From an uncultured Ruminiclostridium sp. (GTDB lineage: Bacteria; Bacillota; Clostridia; Oscillospirales; Ruminococcaceae): 24,371 bases of DNA. The notes under the pieces are model-generated. The model did no database searches. It saw only the letters and a list, made by a program, of their open reading frames with translations, and was not told where the DNA came from. How positions within the stretch are numbered: the stretch's first letter is position 1; each line of letters begins with the position of its first letter. The DNA lies in the NCBI GenBank assembly GCA_910585505.1, contig CAJUFF010000027.1:1-24371 (forward strand), read 5' to 3'. A program made the position numbers and the translations under genes. Shown piece by piece: positions 11,791-21,900 of this stretch.

Positions 11791-12597
11791 ATGATAATCT
11801 CGTCACGAAAAAATCAAACGGTCGCAAGAAGCCGAGGGCTTATTAACGAAAAAAAGCTTAGGGAAAAGGAATCCCTTATAGCGCTCGAGGGCGAAAAGCT
11901 TTGCGTCGAAGCGTTAAGAGCGGGTTTAAAAGCGGAATACGCACTGTTTTCGGAGGAAGCGGAGAAAAAATTTCCCCAAACGGTAAAAACGCTGTCGGAG
12001 GTTTGTCCGACTTATATTGTCACGGACGAGGTTTATTCTTATATAAGCGGACAAAAAACGCCTCAGGGCATTTTTCTCGCCGCAAAACTTCTTGACAAAT
12101 CGGAAAATCTTGATAGAATAATAGAGAAAGAAAAAATAATTCTTTTGGACGGCATACAGGATCCGGGTAATTTAGGCACAATAATAAGAACCGCCGAAGC
12201 TTTCGGTATCGGCGGGATGATATTAAGCGGAGACTGTGCCGATCCATATTCGCCTAAGGCTCTTCGCGCTTCTATGGGCAGCGCCCTTCGGCTTACGCCC
12301 TTTTGTGCGGAGGATACACTTTCAGGGGCATTGACCAAGCTTAAAAAAGCGGGGTTTGCCTTGTATGCGGCGATGCTTGACAAAACCGCGAAGAAATTGG
12401 GAGAATTTTCTTTTCCGAAAAAAACGGCGCTGATTATAGGAAACGAGGGGCACGGCATAAGCCAATCGGCGGCGGAGCAGTGTGAAAAGCTTTATATTCC
12501 CATACAGACCGCGGAATCGCTGAACGCCGCTGCTGCTGCGGCGGTATTCTGCTATGAGATGAGCCATAACCTAAAAAAAACAAAAGATTTACCGTAG
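11791..12597 (+). CDS. SpoU/TrmH-family RNA 2'-O-methyltransferase
   Basis: This SPOUT-fold enzyme transfers a methyl group from SAM to a ribose 2'-OH of rRNA or tRNA. The N-terminal ~100 residues form the substrate-binding domain. The catalytic domain shows three family motifs: LLDGIQDPGNLGTIIRTAEA, ALIIGNEGHGIS and IPIQTAESLNAAAAAAVFCY, the last two forming the trefoil knot that binds SAM. I prefer the ATG at 11791 (268 residues) over that at 11785, because ACGGAG is then 8 nt away; with the earlier start the gap is only 2 nt. The exact nucleotide methylated cannot be told; RlmB-like and YsgA-like proteins share these motifs. It starts the co-directional run toward topA, 12 bp downstream. 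Confidence 0.88.
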   Translation: MIISSRKNQTVARSRGLINEKKLREKESLIALEGEKLCVEALRAGLKAEYALFSEEAEKKFPQTVKTLSEVCPTYIVTDEVYSYISGQKTPQGIFLAAKLLDKSENLDRIIEKEKIILLDGIQDPGNLGTIIRTAEAFGIGGMILSGDCADPYSPKALRASMGSALRLTPFCAEDTLSGALTKLKKAGFALYAAMLDKTAKKLGEFSFPKKTALIIGNEGHGISQSAAEQCEKLYIPIQTAESLNAAAAAAVFCYEMSHNLKKTKDLP

Positions 12598-12609
12598 GAG
12601 GAACCAACT

Positions 12610-14688
12610 TTGTCCGATTTAGTAATCTTAGAGTCGCCATCCAAGGCGAAAACCGTACAAAAATACTTGGGAAGCAAATATCACGTAGTGGCCTGCGCCG
12701 GTCATATACGCGACCTGCCTAAATCCAAGCTGGGCGTGGACGTGGATAACGATTTTGCTCCCGTTTACGAAAATAAAAAGGATAAAGCGGCGCTTATAAA
12801 AGATTTGAAAAGCTGCGTAAAAAAATCCGACACCGTATACCTTGCCACCGACCCGGATAGAGAGGGCGAGGCCATATCGTGGCATTTGGCCGAGGTGTTG
12901 GGGCTGGACGGCAGCAAGCCTATCAGAGTTACTTTCTCCGAAATCACCAAAAGCGGAGTAAAAACGGGCATGGAAAACCCCAGAAGCCTTGACGGCGACC
13001 TGATAAACGCCCAGCAGGCAAGGAGAATCTTAGACAGAATCGTGGGCTATAAATTAAGCCCGTTTCTGTGGAAAAAAGTTAGGCGCGGTCTTTCGGCGGG
13101 AAGGGTTCAGTCGGTTGCGGTAAAGCTTATAGTGGATCGTGAAAACGAAATAAAAGCCTTTGACCCAAAGGAATATTGGAGCATAGACGGAAAAGCGAAC
13201 ACCGCCTCAAATAAAAAGACCTTCCCCATAAAGCTTTCCGAAGCGGACGGAAAAAAGGCGGAAATAGGCTGTAAGGAAGAAGCGGACAAAATATTGGCTT
13301 ATCTAAAAGATAAGGAATTTACGGTGGACAATATCAAGAAGTCCACCCGAAAAAAACAGCCCGCTCCCCCCTTCACCACTTCCACGCTCCAGCAGGAGGC
13401 CAACCACCGCTTAAGCTTCAATTCCCGCCGCACCATGAAGGCGGCGCAGGAGCTTTACGAAGGAATAGAAATAGAAGGACAGGGCGCGGTGGGTCTCATA
13501 ACCTATATGAGAACCGACAGCCTCCGTATTTCCGACGAGGCAAAGGCAGCGGCGGCGGAGCTGATAAAGAGTACCTTCGGCGAGGAATATCTTCCCGAAA
13601 AGCCAAGGGTATTTAAATCCAAAAGCAACGCTCAGGACGCTCACGAGGCGATAAGACCCTCAACAATAGACCTTACTCCCCAAAGTGTAAAGTCAAGCCT
13701 TTCCTCCGATCAATACAGGCTTTATAAGCTTATATGGGAGCGCTTTATAGCCAGCCAGATGGCCAACGCTCAGCTTAACACCGTGGCGGTTTCCGTCAAA
13801 GCGGGAAATTGTATCTTCAAAGCCAACGGATATACCGTTAAGTTTGACGGCTTTACGAAGCTGTATACCGATACCGCCGAGAATGACGAAGAAAACGGGG
13901 GAGCGCTGCCCAAGCTTACGGTGGGAGAAGTACTTAATATAAGCGAACTGGGCGGAAATCAGCATTTTACACAGCCGCCCCCCAGATTTAACGAGGCCAG
14001 CCTTATCAAGGCGCTGGAGGAAAACGGCATCGGACGACCCTCCACTTACGCCCCCACTATTTCCACTATACTTGACAGACACTATGTGGAATTCGATCAG
14101 AAGCAGCTTAAGCCCACACCTTTAGGTGATACCATAACCATTCTCCTTGAGGATCATTTCAAGCATATAGTGGATGTAAAATTTACCGCTAAAATGGAGG
14201 ATGACCTTGACAAAATAGAAGAGGGGAAAGAGGAATGGGTGGATGTTCTGAAGGAATTTTACGCCGACTTTTCAAAAACGCTTACACAGGCTGAAAAGGA
14301 TCTGGACGGAAAAAGGGTAAAGGTTCCCGACGAACCTACCGATATAGTCTGTGAACAGTGCGGAAAACCCATGGTTATAAAAATAGGCCCTTACGGAAAG
14401 TTTTTGGGCTGTTCGGGTTTTCCCGACTGTAAAAACACCAGGCGGATAGTCACCGAAACGGGCGGACTGTGCCCCAAGTGCGGCGGTAAAATGTTAGCCA
14501 AAAAGTCCAAAAAAGGAAAGCCGTTTTTCGGCTGTGAAAACTATAAGGACTGCAACTATATGACATGGGATACCCCTATTCCCGACGCCTGCCCAAAATG
14601 CGGAAAGACTCTGTTTAAAAAAGCGGGCAAAAAGGGAAAAATCTATTGCGCCGCTGAGGGCTGCGATTTTGAAAAGGATCCCGAATGA
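12610..14688 (+). CDS. topA: DNA topoisomerase I (type IA)
   Basis: The 692-residue enzyme relaxes negative supercoils by cutting one strand. The start is TTG, supported by GGAGG 9 nt upstream and by the N-terminus MSDLVILESPSKAKTVQKYL, the Toprim start with E8. The metal-binding DPDREGE is at residues 81-87. The catalytic Tyr is Y299 in GLITYMRTDS. Three C-terminal zinc-ribbon repeats start near residue 580 (CEQCGKPM, CPKCGGKM, CPKCGKTL), each with four Cys, as in Firmicute TopA. The gap to the upstream methyltransferase gene is 12 bp, so the two are one transcript. trmFO follows after 46 bp, a common Firmicute pairing. Length and residues are complete. Confidence 0.97.
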   Translation: MSDLVILESPSKAKTVQKYLGSKYHVVACAGHIRDLPKSKLGVDVDNDFAPVYENKKDKAALIKDLKSCVKKSDTVYLATDPDREGEAISWHLAEVLGLDGSKPIRVTFSEITKSGVKTGMENPRSLDGDLINAQQARRILDRIVGYKLSPFLWKKVRRGLSAGRVQSVAVKLIVDRENEIKAFDPKEYWSIDGKANTASNKKTFPIKLSEADGKKAEIGCKEEADKILAYLKDKEFTVDNIKKSTRKKQPAPPFTTSTLQQEANHRLSFNSRRTMKAAQELYEGIEIEGQGAVGLITYMRTDSLRISDEAKAAAAELIKSTFGEEYLPEKPRVFKSKSNAQDAHEAIRPSTIDLTPQSVKSSLSSDQYRLYKLIWERFIASQMANAQLNTVAVSVKAGNCIFKANGYTVKFDGFTKLYTDTAENDEENGGALPKLTVGEVLNISELGGNQHFTQPPPRFNEASLIKALEENGIGRPSTYAPTISTILDRHYVEFDQKQLKPTPLGDTITILLEDHFKHIVDVKFTAKMEDDLDKIEEGKEEWVDVLKEFYADFSKTLTQAEKDLDGKRVKVPDEPTDIVCEQCGKPMVIKIGPYGKFLGCSGFPDCKNTRRIVTETGGLCPKCGGKMLAKKSKKGKPFFGCENYKDCNYMTWDTPIPDACPKCGKTLFKKAGKKGKIYCAAEGCDFEKDPE

Positions 14689-14734
14689 TAAGGAATAACA
14701 AGTAACGAGGGGTTGAAAAGGAAAGGCGGAAAAA

Positions 14735-16033
14735 ATGACGGAAGTAACGGTAATCGGCGGCGGCCTGGCGGGCTGTGAAGCAGCCTGGGCGCTTGCGGAA
14801 AGAGGCTTCGGGGTTAAGCTTTACGAAATGAAGCCGAAAAAATTTTCCCCCGCTCATCACTATGACGGTCTTGCGGAATTGGTCTGCTCCAATTCGCTAA
14901 AAGCGTCGCGTATAAACAGTGCCTGCGGAATGCTTAAGGCTGAAATGCGTATGTTGGGATCCATTATTCTGGAAGCGGCGGATAATTCCTCCGTTCCCGC
15001 GGGCGGGGCGCTGGCGGTAAACCGCGAGGCCTTTTCCGATTATATTACAAATAAAATACGATCCCATGAAAATATAACCCTGCTGTCGGAGGAAATAACG
15101 AAATTCCCAAAAAGGAATACCGTAATAGCCACCGGCCCATTGACCTCCGACGCTATGGCTGAGGCGATACAGGAACGCTGCGGAAGCCCACTCAGCTTTT
15201 ACGACGCGGCGGCTCCGATAGTGTCGGCGGATTCTCTTGATATGACCAAAGCCTTTTACGCTACCCGCTACGACAAAGGCGAAGCCGATTATATCAATTG
15301 CCCCATGAACAAAGAAGAGTACGAGCGCTTTTACGAAGAGCTGGTAAACGCAGAAACTGTGCCATTGAAGGAGTTTGAAAGGCTTAATGTTTACGAGGGC
15401 TGTATGCCTGTTGAGGTATTGGCCAAAAGAGGAGCCAAAAGCCTGTGCTACGGCTGTATGAAGCCGGTGGGACTTACCGACCCCAATACGGGACGCAGAC
15501 CGTGGGCGGCGGTACAGCTTAGAAAGGAAAACACCGAGGGCAGCGCTTATAATCTTGTGGGTTTTCAGACAAACCTTAAATTTCCCGAACAGAAAAGAGT
15601 TTTCCGAATGATTCCGGGTCTTGAAAACGCGGAGTTTCTGCGTTACGGGGTAATGCACAGAAATACTTTTCTTAACAGTCCGGAACTGCTTAATAACAGA
15701 TTTATGCTTAAGGAAAGCGACGGAGTTTATTTTGCCGGTCAGATGACCGGCGTGGAAGGGTATATTGAAAGCGCCATGAGCGGTATAGTTGCAGGTCAGA
15801 GCCTTGCGAGAAGGCTTAAGGGGCAGGAAAGATTGAATCTGCCCAAAACAACCATGTGCGGGGCGCTTTGTTCTTATGTGGCGGCTGAAAACGCGGATTT
15901 TCAGCCTATGGGAGCAAATATGGGAATGCTTCCGCCGCTGGAGGAGCATATTAAGGACAAGCAGGTCAGATATATGAGGATAGCGGAGCGGGGAATAGAC
16001 GATATGAAAAAGGCTATGGAAACAAGAGAATAA
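14735..16033 (+). CDS. trmFO: tRNA m5U54 methyltransferase, folate/FAD-dependent
   Basis: TrmFO makes 5-methyluridine at position 54 of the tRNA T-loop using methylenetetrahydrofolate and FADH2. The 432-residue product opens with the FAD-binding VTVIGGGLAGCEAAWALAER. It then has ELVCSNSLKASRINSACGML, FYDAAAPIVSADSLD, YINCPMNKEEY, and the C-terminal GQMTGVEGYIESAMSGIVAG characteristic of the GidA-like TrmFO family. An AAGGCGG-type RBS precedes the ATG. It follows topA and precedes plsX by 15 bp. The long open frame on the opposite strand (14897-15949) is a shadow. Confidence 0.97.
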   Translation: MTEVTVIGGGLAGCEAAWALAERGFGVKLYEMKPKKFSPAHHYDGLAELVCSNSLKASRINSACGMLKAEMRMLGSIILEAADNSSVPAGGALAVNREAFSDYITNKIRSHENITLLSEEITKFPKRNTVIATGPLTSDAMAEAIQERCGSPLSFYDAAAPIVSADSLDMTKAFYATRYDKGEADYINCPMNKEEYERFYEELVNAETVPLKEFERLNVYEGCMPVEVLAKRGAKSLCYGCMKPVGLTDPNTGRRPWAAVQLRKENTEGSAYNLVGFQTNLKFPEQKRVFRMIPGLENAEFLRYGVMHRNTFLNSPELLNNRFMLKESDGVYFAGQMTGVEGYIESAMSGIVAGQSLARRLKGQERLNLPKTTMCGALCSYVAAENADFQPMGANMGMLPPLEEHIKDKQVRYMRIAERGIDDMKKAMETRE

Positions 16034-16048
16034 AAGGAGCGATCAAAT

Positions 16049-17053
16049 ATGTCGGATATAACAGTAGCAATGGACGCTTTTGGCGGCGACAACGCCCCGG
16101 ACGAAGTGATAAAGGGGGCGGAGCAGGCGGTAAAGGCCTACGGCGTCGGAATAATACTCTGCGGAGATGAAAACAAGATAAAGGAAAGAATGAAAGCCTT
16201 GGGCATTTCCGAAAACAATATCACGGTGAGAAACGCCGATGGAGTAATAAAAATAGAGGATAACCCCACCGATATAAGAAAGTCAAAGCTTAATTCCTCC
16301 ATGGGAACAGCATTTCAGTTGGTGAAAAACGGAGAAGCCGACGCCTTTATAAGCGCGGGCAGCACTGCGGCGCTGGTAGTGGGCGGAACCACCCTTATCG
16401 GAAGAATAAAGGGCGTAAAGCGCCCCTCCTTAGCTCCGATAATTCCCTCGGTAAACCAAAGCTACATACTTTTGGACGGCGGCGCCAATGTTGAATGCCG
16501 CCCCGAGATGCTTGCCCAGTTCGCGGTAATGGGAAGCGTTTATATGGATAAAATAATGAATGTCCAGAGTCCGAGAGTAGGCCTGCTGAACGTGGGGACA
16601 GAGGATGAGAAGGGAAGAGAGCTGGAGCTTGAAGCCCATAAGCTTCTTTCCGAAGGTCCCGTGAATTTTACCGGAAATATAGAGGGAAGAGAAGCCGCGT
16701 TAGGCGGCTGCGACGTACTGGTGACCGACGGATTTACCGGAAATATTTATCTTAAGACGGTCGAGGGCATGGGAAAGTTTATGAAAATTTCCTTAAAGCA
16801 GCTATTTTTTAAGAATATAGGCACCAAAATAGGCGCGGCTTTTACCATGAAGGGCATAAAAGCGCTGTCCGCTAAAATGGATTACCGAGAAACGGGCGGC
16901 TCACCCCTTTTGGGCACCGCAAAGCCCGTAATCAAAGCGCACGGCAGCAGCGACGCGAGGGCGTTTAAAAACGCGGTGAGACAAGCCAAGGAATTTATAG
17001 AAAACAACGTTATAGAAGAAATAACCTCTACTCTCGCCGCTTTTTCACAATAA
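16049..17053 (+). CDS. plsX: Phosphate acyltransferase PlsX
   Basis: PlsX turns acyl-ACP into acyl-phosphate, the acyl donor for PlsY in the first step of phospholipid synthesis. The 334-residue product begins MSDITVAMDAFGGDNAPDEV. It contains IRKSKLNSSMGTAFQLVKNG, DAFISAGSTAALVVG, LLDGGANVECRPEMLAQFA, NVGTEDEKGREL and VTDGFTGNIYLKTVEGMGK, the PlsX signature blocks. AAGGAGC lies 8-10 nt upstream. The enzyme is cytoplasmic and membrane-associated. It lies in the topA-smc run, but the usual acpP or fab genes between plsX and rnc are absent here. The length is normal. Confidence 0.97.
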   Translation: MSDITVAMDAFGGDNAPDEVIKGAEQAVKAYGVGIILCGDENKIKERMKALGISENNITVRNADGVIKIEDNPTDIRKSKLNSSMGTAFQLVKNGEADAFISAGSTAALVVGGTTLIGRIKGVKRPSLAPIIPSVNQSYILLDGGANVECRPEMLAQFAVMGSVYMDKIMNVQSPRVGLLNVGTEDEKGRELELEAHKLLSEGPVNFTGNIEGREAALGGCDVLVTDGFTGNIYLKTVEGMGKFMKISLKQLFFKNIGTKIGAAFTMKGIKALSAKMDYRETGGSPLLGTAKPVIKAHGSSDARAFKNAVRQAKEFIENNVIEEITSTLAAFSQ

Positions 17054-17118
17054 CAACTTATAAACACATATTACTTTAATTTATAAAAACGGCGGATTAA
17101 CAAATAACAGATGAAAAA

Positions 17119-17148
17119 CTTTTGCTCACGTTGGTTGAGAAGCAAAAG
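17119..17148 (+). promoter_or_regulatory. Hairpin just upstream of rnc
   Basis: CTTTTGCT (17119-17126) and AGCAAAAG (17141-17148) are perfect complements around a 14-nt loop. The structure ends 15 bases before the rnc start codon. RNase III of E. coli cuts its own leader hairpin; a similar role here is only a suggestion. Confidence 0.4.
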
Positions 17149-17163
17149 CGGAAAGGAAGATCA

Positions 17164-17841
17164 ATGACCGCTTTAGAAGAACGAATAGGCTACGAATTTA
17201 AAAATCCCGCGCTTTTAAAAGAAGCGCTTACACACTCATCCTTTGTTAACGGAAAAAACCATCACAGCAACGAGCGCCTTGAATTTTTAGGCGACAGCGT
17301 TTTATCCGTGGTTGTATCCAAATATCTTTTTGAAAACCTTGAAATGCCCGAAGGGCAGCTTACCAAGCTGAGAGCCAGCATAGTATGCGAGCACTCGCTT
17401 TTCCCTTTCGCCGAAAAAATAAAGTTAGGCGAGGAAATATTTATGGGTAAGGGGGAGGAAAACACGGGAGGCAGACATCGCCGCTCCATACTTGCCGACG
17501 CCTTTGAAGCGCTGATAGCCGCCATCTATCTGGATGGAGGACTTGAAGCGGCAAGAGCCTTTATCCTCCCATTTATCCCTTCCTTGGAGGTGCTGAAAAG
17601 CGGAAGGCTCCTTATAGGCGATTATAAAACCATTTTACAGGAGATAATACAGCAGAATCCCGAAGAAAAAGTGATTTACGAGCTTGCGGATGAAAGCGGC
17701 GCGGCGCACAATCGGGTGTTTACTTCAAATGTACTGTTAAACGGACAGATCATAGGCACCGGAGTAGGCGGAAGTAAAAAAGAAGCCGAACAAAACGCCG
17801 CCAAGGAAGCGATAAAGCTGATGGGCTATGAAACAAACTAA
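17164..17841 (+). CDS. rnc: Ribonuclease III
   Basis: RNase III cuts double-stranded RNA, including rRNA precursors. The 225-residue product has the signature NERLEFLGDSVLSVVVSKYL at residues 36-55, with metal-binding E40 and D44. The second acidic motif, ILADAFEALIAAIYLDGG, follows. A C-terminal double-stranded-RNA-binding domain ends in GVGGSKKEAEQNAAKEAIKL. I use the ATG at 17164 and not the upstream in-frame start, because AAGGAAG lies just before it and MTALEERIGYEFKNPALLKE is the normal N-terminus. The 3' end overlaps the radical SAM gene by 14 bases, so the two are translated together. Confidence 0.96.
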   Translation: MTALEERIGYEFKNPALLKEALTHSSFVNGKNHHSNERLEFLGDSVLSVVVSKYLFENLEMPEGQLTKLRASIVCEHSLFPFAEKIKLGEEIFMGKGEENTGGRHRRSILADAFEALIAAIYLDGGLEAARAFILPFIPSLEVLKSGRLLIGDYKTILQEIIQQNPEEKVIYELADESGAAHNRVFTSNVLLNGQIIGTGVGGSKKEAEQNAAKEAIKLMGYETN

Positions 17842-18826
17842 TCTTTCAATATTTATCCCGCACAAGGGATGCCCCAACACCTGCTCCTTCTGCAACCAGC
17901 GCTTTATAAGCGGAAGCGGAAGAGCCCCCTCCCCCGATGAGGTGAGAGCAATATTGGCGGGACAGGTAAATACCCTTTCCCAAAGCGGCTTAAAAGCCGA
18001 AATCGCCTTTTTCGGCGGAAGCTTTACGGCAGTGGACAAGGATTACCGCCGCGCTCTTCTTTACGCCGCTTCGGAGTATGTTAAGGAGTTTCCCGAACAG
18101 TACGCGGGAATACGCTGCTCCACACGCCCCGACTGTATAGACGAAAATATACTGGACGAGCTTATGCTTTACGGTGTTACGGCGGTTGAATTGGGAGCCC
18201 AGAGTATGAACGATGAGGTTCTCGTAGCAAATTTAAGAGGACATACTGCCGAGGACGTGCGAAGGGCGAGCCGCCTTATAAAATCCTTTGGCATAGAATT
18301 GGGGCTTCAGATGATGACCGGTCTTTATAAGGACAAGCCCTCCTATTGTATCGAAACCGCCCGCGAATTCGCGGGGCTTAAAGCGGATACCGTAAGGATA
18401 TACCCCACCGTGATACTTAAAGGCACCATGCTTGACGATCTGAGAAAACAAGGTCTTTATGAAAGTTTTTCCTTTGAGGAAACCATCGACCTTTGCGCCG
18501 AGCTGCTTTTGTTTTTTGAGGAAAAAAACATTCCCGTAATACGTCTGGGACTTCACGCCTCCGAGGGGGTGGAGGAGCAAATGACCGGGGGTGTTTATCA
18601 TCAGGCGTTGGGCGAGATAGTAAGAAGCCGTATTATGCTTATGAGAATGCGGGAGCAAATGATCAAGCTGGACGGGAAACGTTTTATTGTTTACACCGAC
18701 AGGAAAAATATCGGAAAGGTTGTTGGACATGGCGGGCAAAATAAAGCGCTGCTTTCGGAAGAAGGGATTACTTTTAAAATAAAGGAAAAAACGGGAGTGT
18801 ATCTGGAAATAAAAACCGTTTTATGA
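17828..18826 (+). CDS. Elp3-like radical SAM protein
   Basis: The 332-residue product has the radical SAM cluster motif CPNTCSFC (C15, C19, C22), which holds a [4Fe-4S] centre, and the SAM-binding FFGGSFTAVD. The CSTRPDCIDENILDELMLYG and VELGAQSMNDEVL blocks are those of the Elp3 catalytic core. The acetyltransferase domain of true Elp3 is missing; the C-terminal part (about 260-332) is a short alpha/beta region. I recall proteins of this size next to rnc and smc in Clostridia; the substrate is not known to me, and a tRNA or other modification role is inferred only from the Elp3 likeness. It overlaps rnc by 14 bp in another frame. smc follows after 141 bp. Confidence 0.85.
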   Translation: MKQTNLSIFIPHKGCPNTCSFCNQRFISGSGRAPSPDEVRAILAGQVNTLSQSGLKAEIAFFGGSFTAVDKDYRRALLYAASEYVKEFPEQYAGIRCSTRPDCIDENILDELMLYGVTAVELGAQSMNDEVLVANLRGHTAEDVRRASRLIKSFGIELGLQMMTGLYKDKPSYCIETAREFAGLKADTVRIYPTVILKGTMLDDLRKQGLYESFSFEETIDLCAELLLFFEEKNIPVIRLGLHASEGVEEQMTGGVYHQALGEIVRSRIMLMRMREQMIKLDGKRFIVYTDRKNIGKVVGHGGQNKALLSEEGITFKIKEKTGVYLEIKTVL

Positions 18827-18852
18827 TGAAAAATCAGTAATTTCAAAGCTTG

Positions 18853-18944
18853 TATTCATAGAATTTTTGTGTGGATTTTCCAGCGGGTTTTGTTGTTGAC
18901 AAGGCAAAATACGCCGAAAAGACACGTGCAATATCCTATGAATA
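18853..18944. repeat. 9-bp inverted repeat bracketing the radical SAM-smc spacer
   Basis: TATTCATAG (18853-18861) and CTATGAATA (18936-18944) are exact reverse complements 74 nt apart. The enclosed sequence (TTTTCCAGCGGGTTTTGTTG and beyond) does not code. The layout resembles a small intergenic repeat family, but only one copy is seen here. Confidence 0.45.
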
Positions 18945-18967
18945 TATGCTCTTAACAGAGGTAATCA

Positions 18968-21900
18968 ATGTTTTTTAAAACCATGGAAATTCAGGGCTTC
19001 AAGTCCTTTGCGGACAAGACAGTCCTTAATTTTGATAAAAAAATGACCGCAATAGTGGGCAGCAACGGAAATGGAAAAAGCAATATAAGCGACGCCCTTC
19101 GCTGGGTAATGGGCGAGCAGGGCGCCAAAACCCTGCGCGGCGACAAAATGGAGGACGTTATCTTTCACGGCACCGTTTCGAGAAAGCCCATGGGCTACGC
19201 CAGAGTGTCGTTGGTTATAGACAATACCGACCGCACCCTTGACGTGGACAGCGACGAAGTTACCGTAACGCGAAAGCTGTATCGCACGGGCGACAGCGAA
19301 TATCTTATAAACGAGCAGAAATGCCGCCTTAAAGACATATGCGAGCTTCTTATGGGCACCGGTCTCGGCCGAGACGGCTATTCCGTAATCGGACAGGGGC
19401 GAGTAAGCGAAATAATCAACAGCAAGGTGAATCAGCGCCGCGAGCTTTTTGAGGAGGCTGCGGGCGTTTCAAGATTTTTACATAAAAAGCAGGAGGCGGA
19501 AAGAGATTTAGACCGTGCCAATGACAATATAACCCGCCTTAAGGACATAGAGTCGGAGCTTTCCTCCCGTATCCCCGTACTGGAAAGACAGTCGGAAAAG
19601 GCGCGGCAGGCCATAGCTCTTATGGAGAAGGAAAAAGCCTTGGATATAGGCATAAGCGTCTGGGATCTTAAGAGAATAGACGCCGAGCTGATAGAAACCG
19701 ACAATAAAATATTGGCAAACCAGGGCGAGTGCGAGCATTTTGAAAGGGAAACCCAACAGCTTGAAGAGGAAAACGAACAGATTGCAGAAAAAAAGATGCT
19801 CCTTACCGCCCGTCAGGAGGAGCTGCGCCGTCAAAGCGACAGAGTAAGGGACAGTATGGCTCAGGCGGACAGAGAAAAAGCGGTTTTGGAAAATGAGATT
19901 GTTCATTGTTATGAGAAAATAGAACAGCTTAAGCAGCGCATAAGGGACGGCGAAAAAGGCGCGGACGAGCTTAAAGAGCGCATAGAAACATTAACCGCTG
20001 AAATAACCGAAAAGAAAACTCTTCTTGCGGCAAACGAGGAAAAGTCAAAGGAATTGGGCGCGAAGCTGTCCGAAATGACGGAGGAAAGCGACCGCTCCGA
20101 CAGCGAATTTAAACTTCTTGAAAGCCGACAGGCAGGGTTATTGTCCAAAAAAACAGAATTGAACCTTACCATGGAATCCGCAAGGCAAAACACCGAGGAA
20201 ATAAAAAACCGCATGAGCGGCGCAGAGGAGCGCTTTAAAGCCAACGAAGAAAAGCTTTCGGAGCAAAGGCGGAAAAGGCGCGATCTTCAGAAGTCCTTGG
20301 AAGAAAACGGCGAAAAAAAGTCGGAAGCGGAAAACAAGCTGAACGGTTACTACAAGCTTTTTGAAACCAAAAACGGAAAGCTTAAGGAGGCTCAGTCCGC
20401 CTTTGAACAGCTTCGCCGCGAGTACGAGCAAAGCAAAACAAGATTGGAAGCCCTTTCAGACGTGGAAAAAAATATGGCGGGCTATATCACAAGCGTAAAG
20501 TCAGTCATAACCGCATCAAGACAAGGCAGGATAAGCGGCATAGAAGGCACCGTGGCGGACGTTATCAAGGTGGACGGAAAATACGCCGTAGCAGTGGAAA
20601 CCGCCTTGGGCGCCGCCTTGCAAAACATTATAGTAAACAACGAGGAAACCGCCAAAAGGTGTATGCGCTACCTTAAAGAAACAAAGGGCGGTCGTGCCAC
20701 CTTTCTCCCACTTACCTCCGTAAGCGGAAACATACTTAACATAACTGGTCTCGACAGCGAATACGGCTACGAGGGAATCGCCAGCGAGCTGGTGGACTGC
20801 GACGAAAAGTACAGGGGAATTATCCGTTTCGTTCTGGGGCGCTGCGCCATAATAGAGGATATAGACACAGCCACCGTCATAGCCAAAAAACACGGCTATA
20901 AATTTAAGATAGTAACATTGGACGGTCAGGTTATTAACGCGGGCGGTTCCTTTACCGGCGGCTCCGTCCGCGATTCTGCGGGCATAATCACCCGTAACAG
21001 GGAAATAGAAAAGCTTAAGGAAAAAACCGCCGTCTTGTCTGGTAAAATGAAAAATTCCGAGGGGGAGCTTTTTACGCTCCGTGAGGAAGTAAACAAGATG
21101 TCCATTGAAATGGAGGGATTTAAGGAGCAGCTTTCTCTGTGCGGAGCCGAAGAAGCGGGAATTATTGCCGAAATAGGCGGATTGAAGGAGCTTATAGCCC
21201 AGCTTGAGCAGCAGCAGGAAAGCGCTGAGGAAGCGTCGGTCAGAAGCGAAAGTGATATGAAAAAATATGCCTCGGTGATTGAGGAATGTCAAAAACAGCT
21301 TTCCGACTGCGAAAAAAATATCCGAAATATTTCGGATGAAATAGAAAAGGCCGACGAAGGAATAAAAGCACGGCTTGAAGAAAGAAACAAATTAAGTGAA
21401 ACGATAACCGAGTTGGGCATGGAAAATCTGTCTGTAAAAAAGGATATTGAACGGATAGAGGGACAGAAAGCTGACGCTCTCGAAAGCCTTAAACAATTTG
21501 AACAGGGCGGAACGGGTCTTCAGCGGGAAATTGAGGAACAGGAAATCAAGATAGAGAACATACAGCTTGAAATCGAAGAAAAGGCAAAGCACGCCGAAAG
21601 CTTAAAAACCGAAGCGGACGGCGGAAACGACCGGACGGCCGAGCTAATTGCCCGTATGAACGCCTTGGATAAACGGCTCACAGAAATTAACAGGGAGATA
21701 CGGGAAAAGATAGAGGCCAAGGAAAAGTTCTCCAACGCTCTCGCCGTTGCGCAGGAAAGAAAAAGTTCCGCGGAAAAGGAGCGCGACAGAATAAAATCCG
21801 CCCTTTGGGAGCGTTACGAGCTGGCTCCCAGCGAGGCGGAAAATCAGGCGGAGCTTCCCGATGATATAAAATTCGCAAGGGGAGAGCTGGCGGAGCTGAG

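Noticed and set aside
14897..15949. 350-codon open frame on the minus strand
   Set aside because: It is antisense to trmFO, with no recognisable domain; codon bias of the real gene removes stop codons from the other strand.
17111..17167. 18-codon ORF whose stop overlaps the rnc start codon
   Set aside because: No ribosome binding site precedes it; the overlap with ATGA is likely chance.
20516..21292. 258-codon open frame on the minus strand
   Set aside because: It lies inside smc in antisense, has low-complexity hydrophobic content and no start signal.
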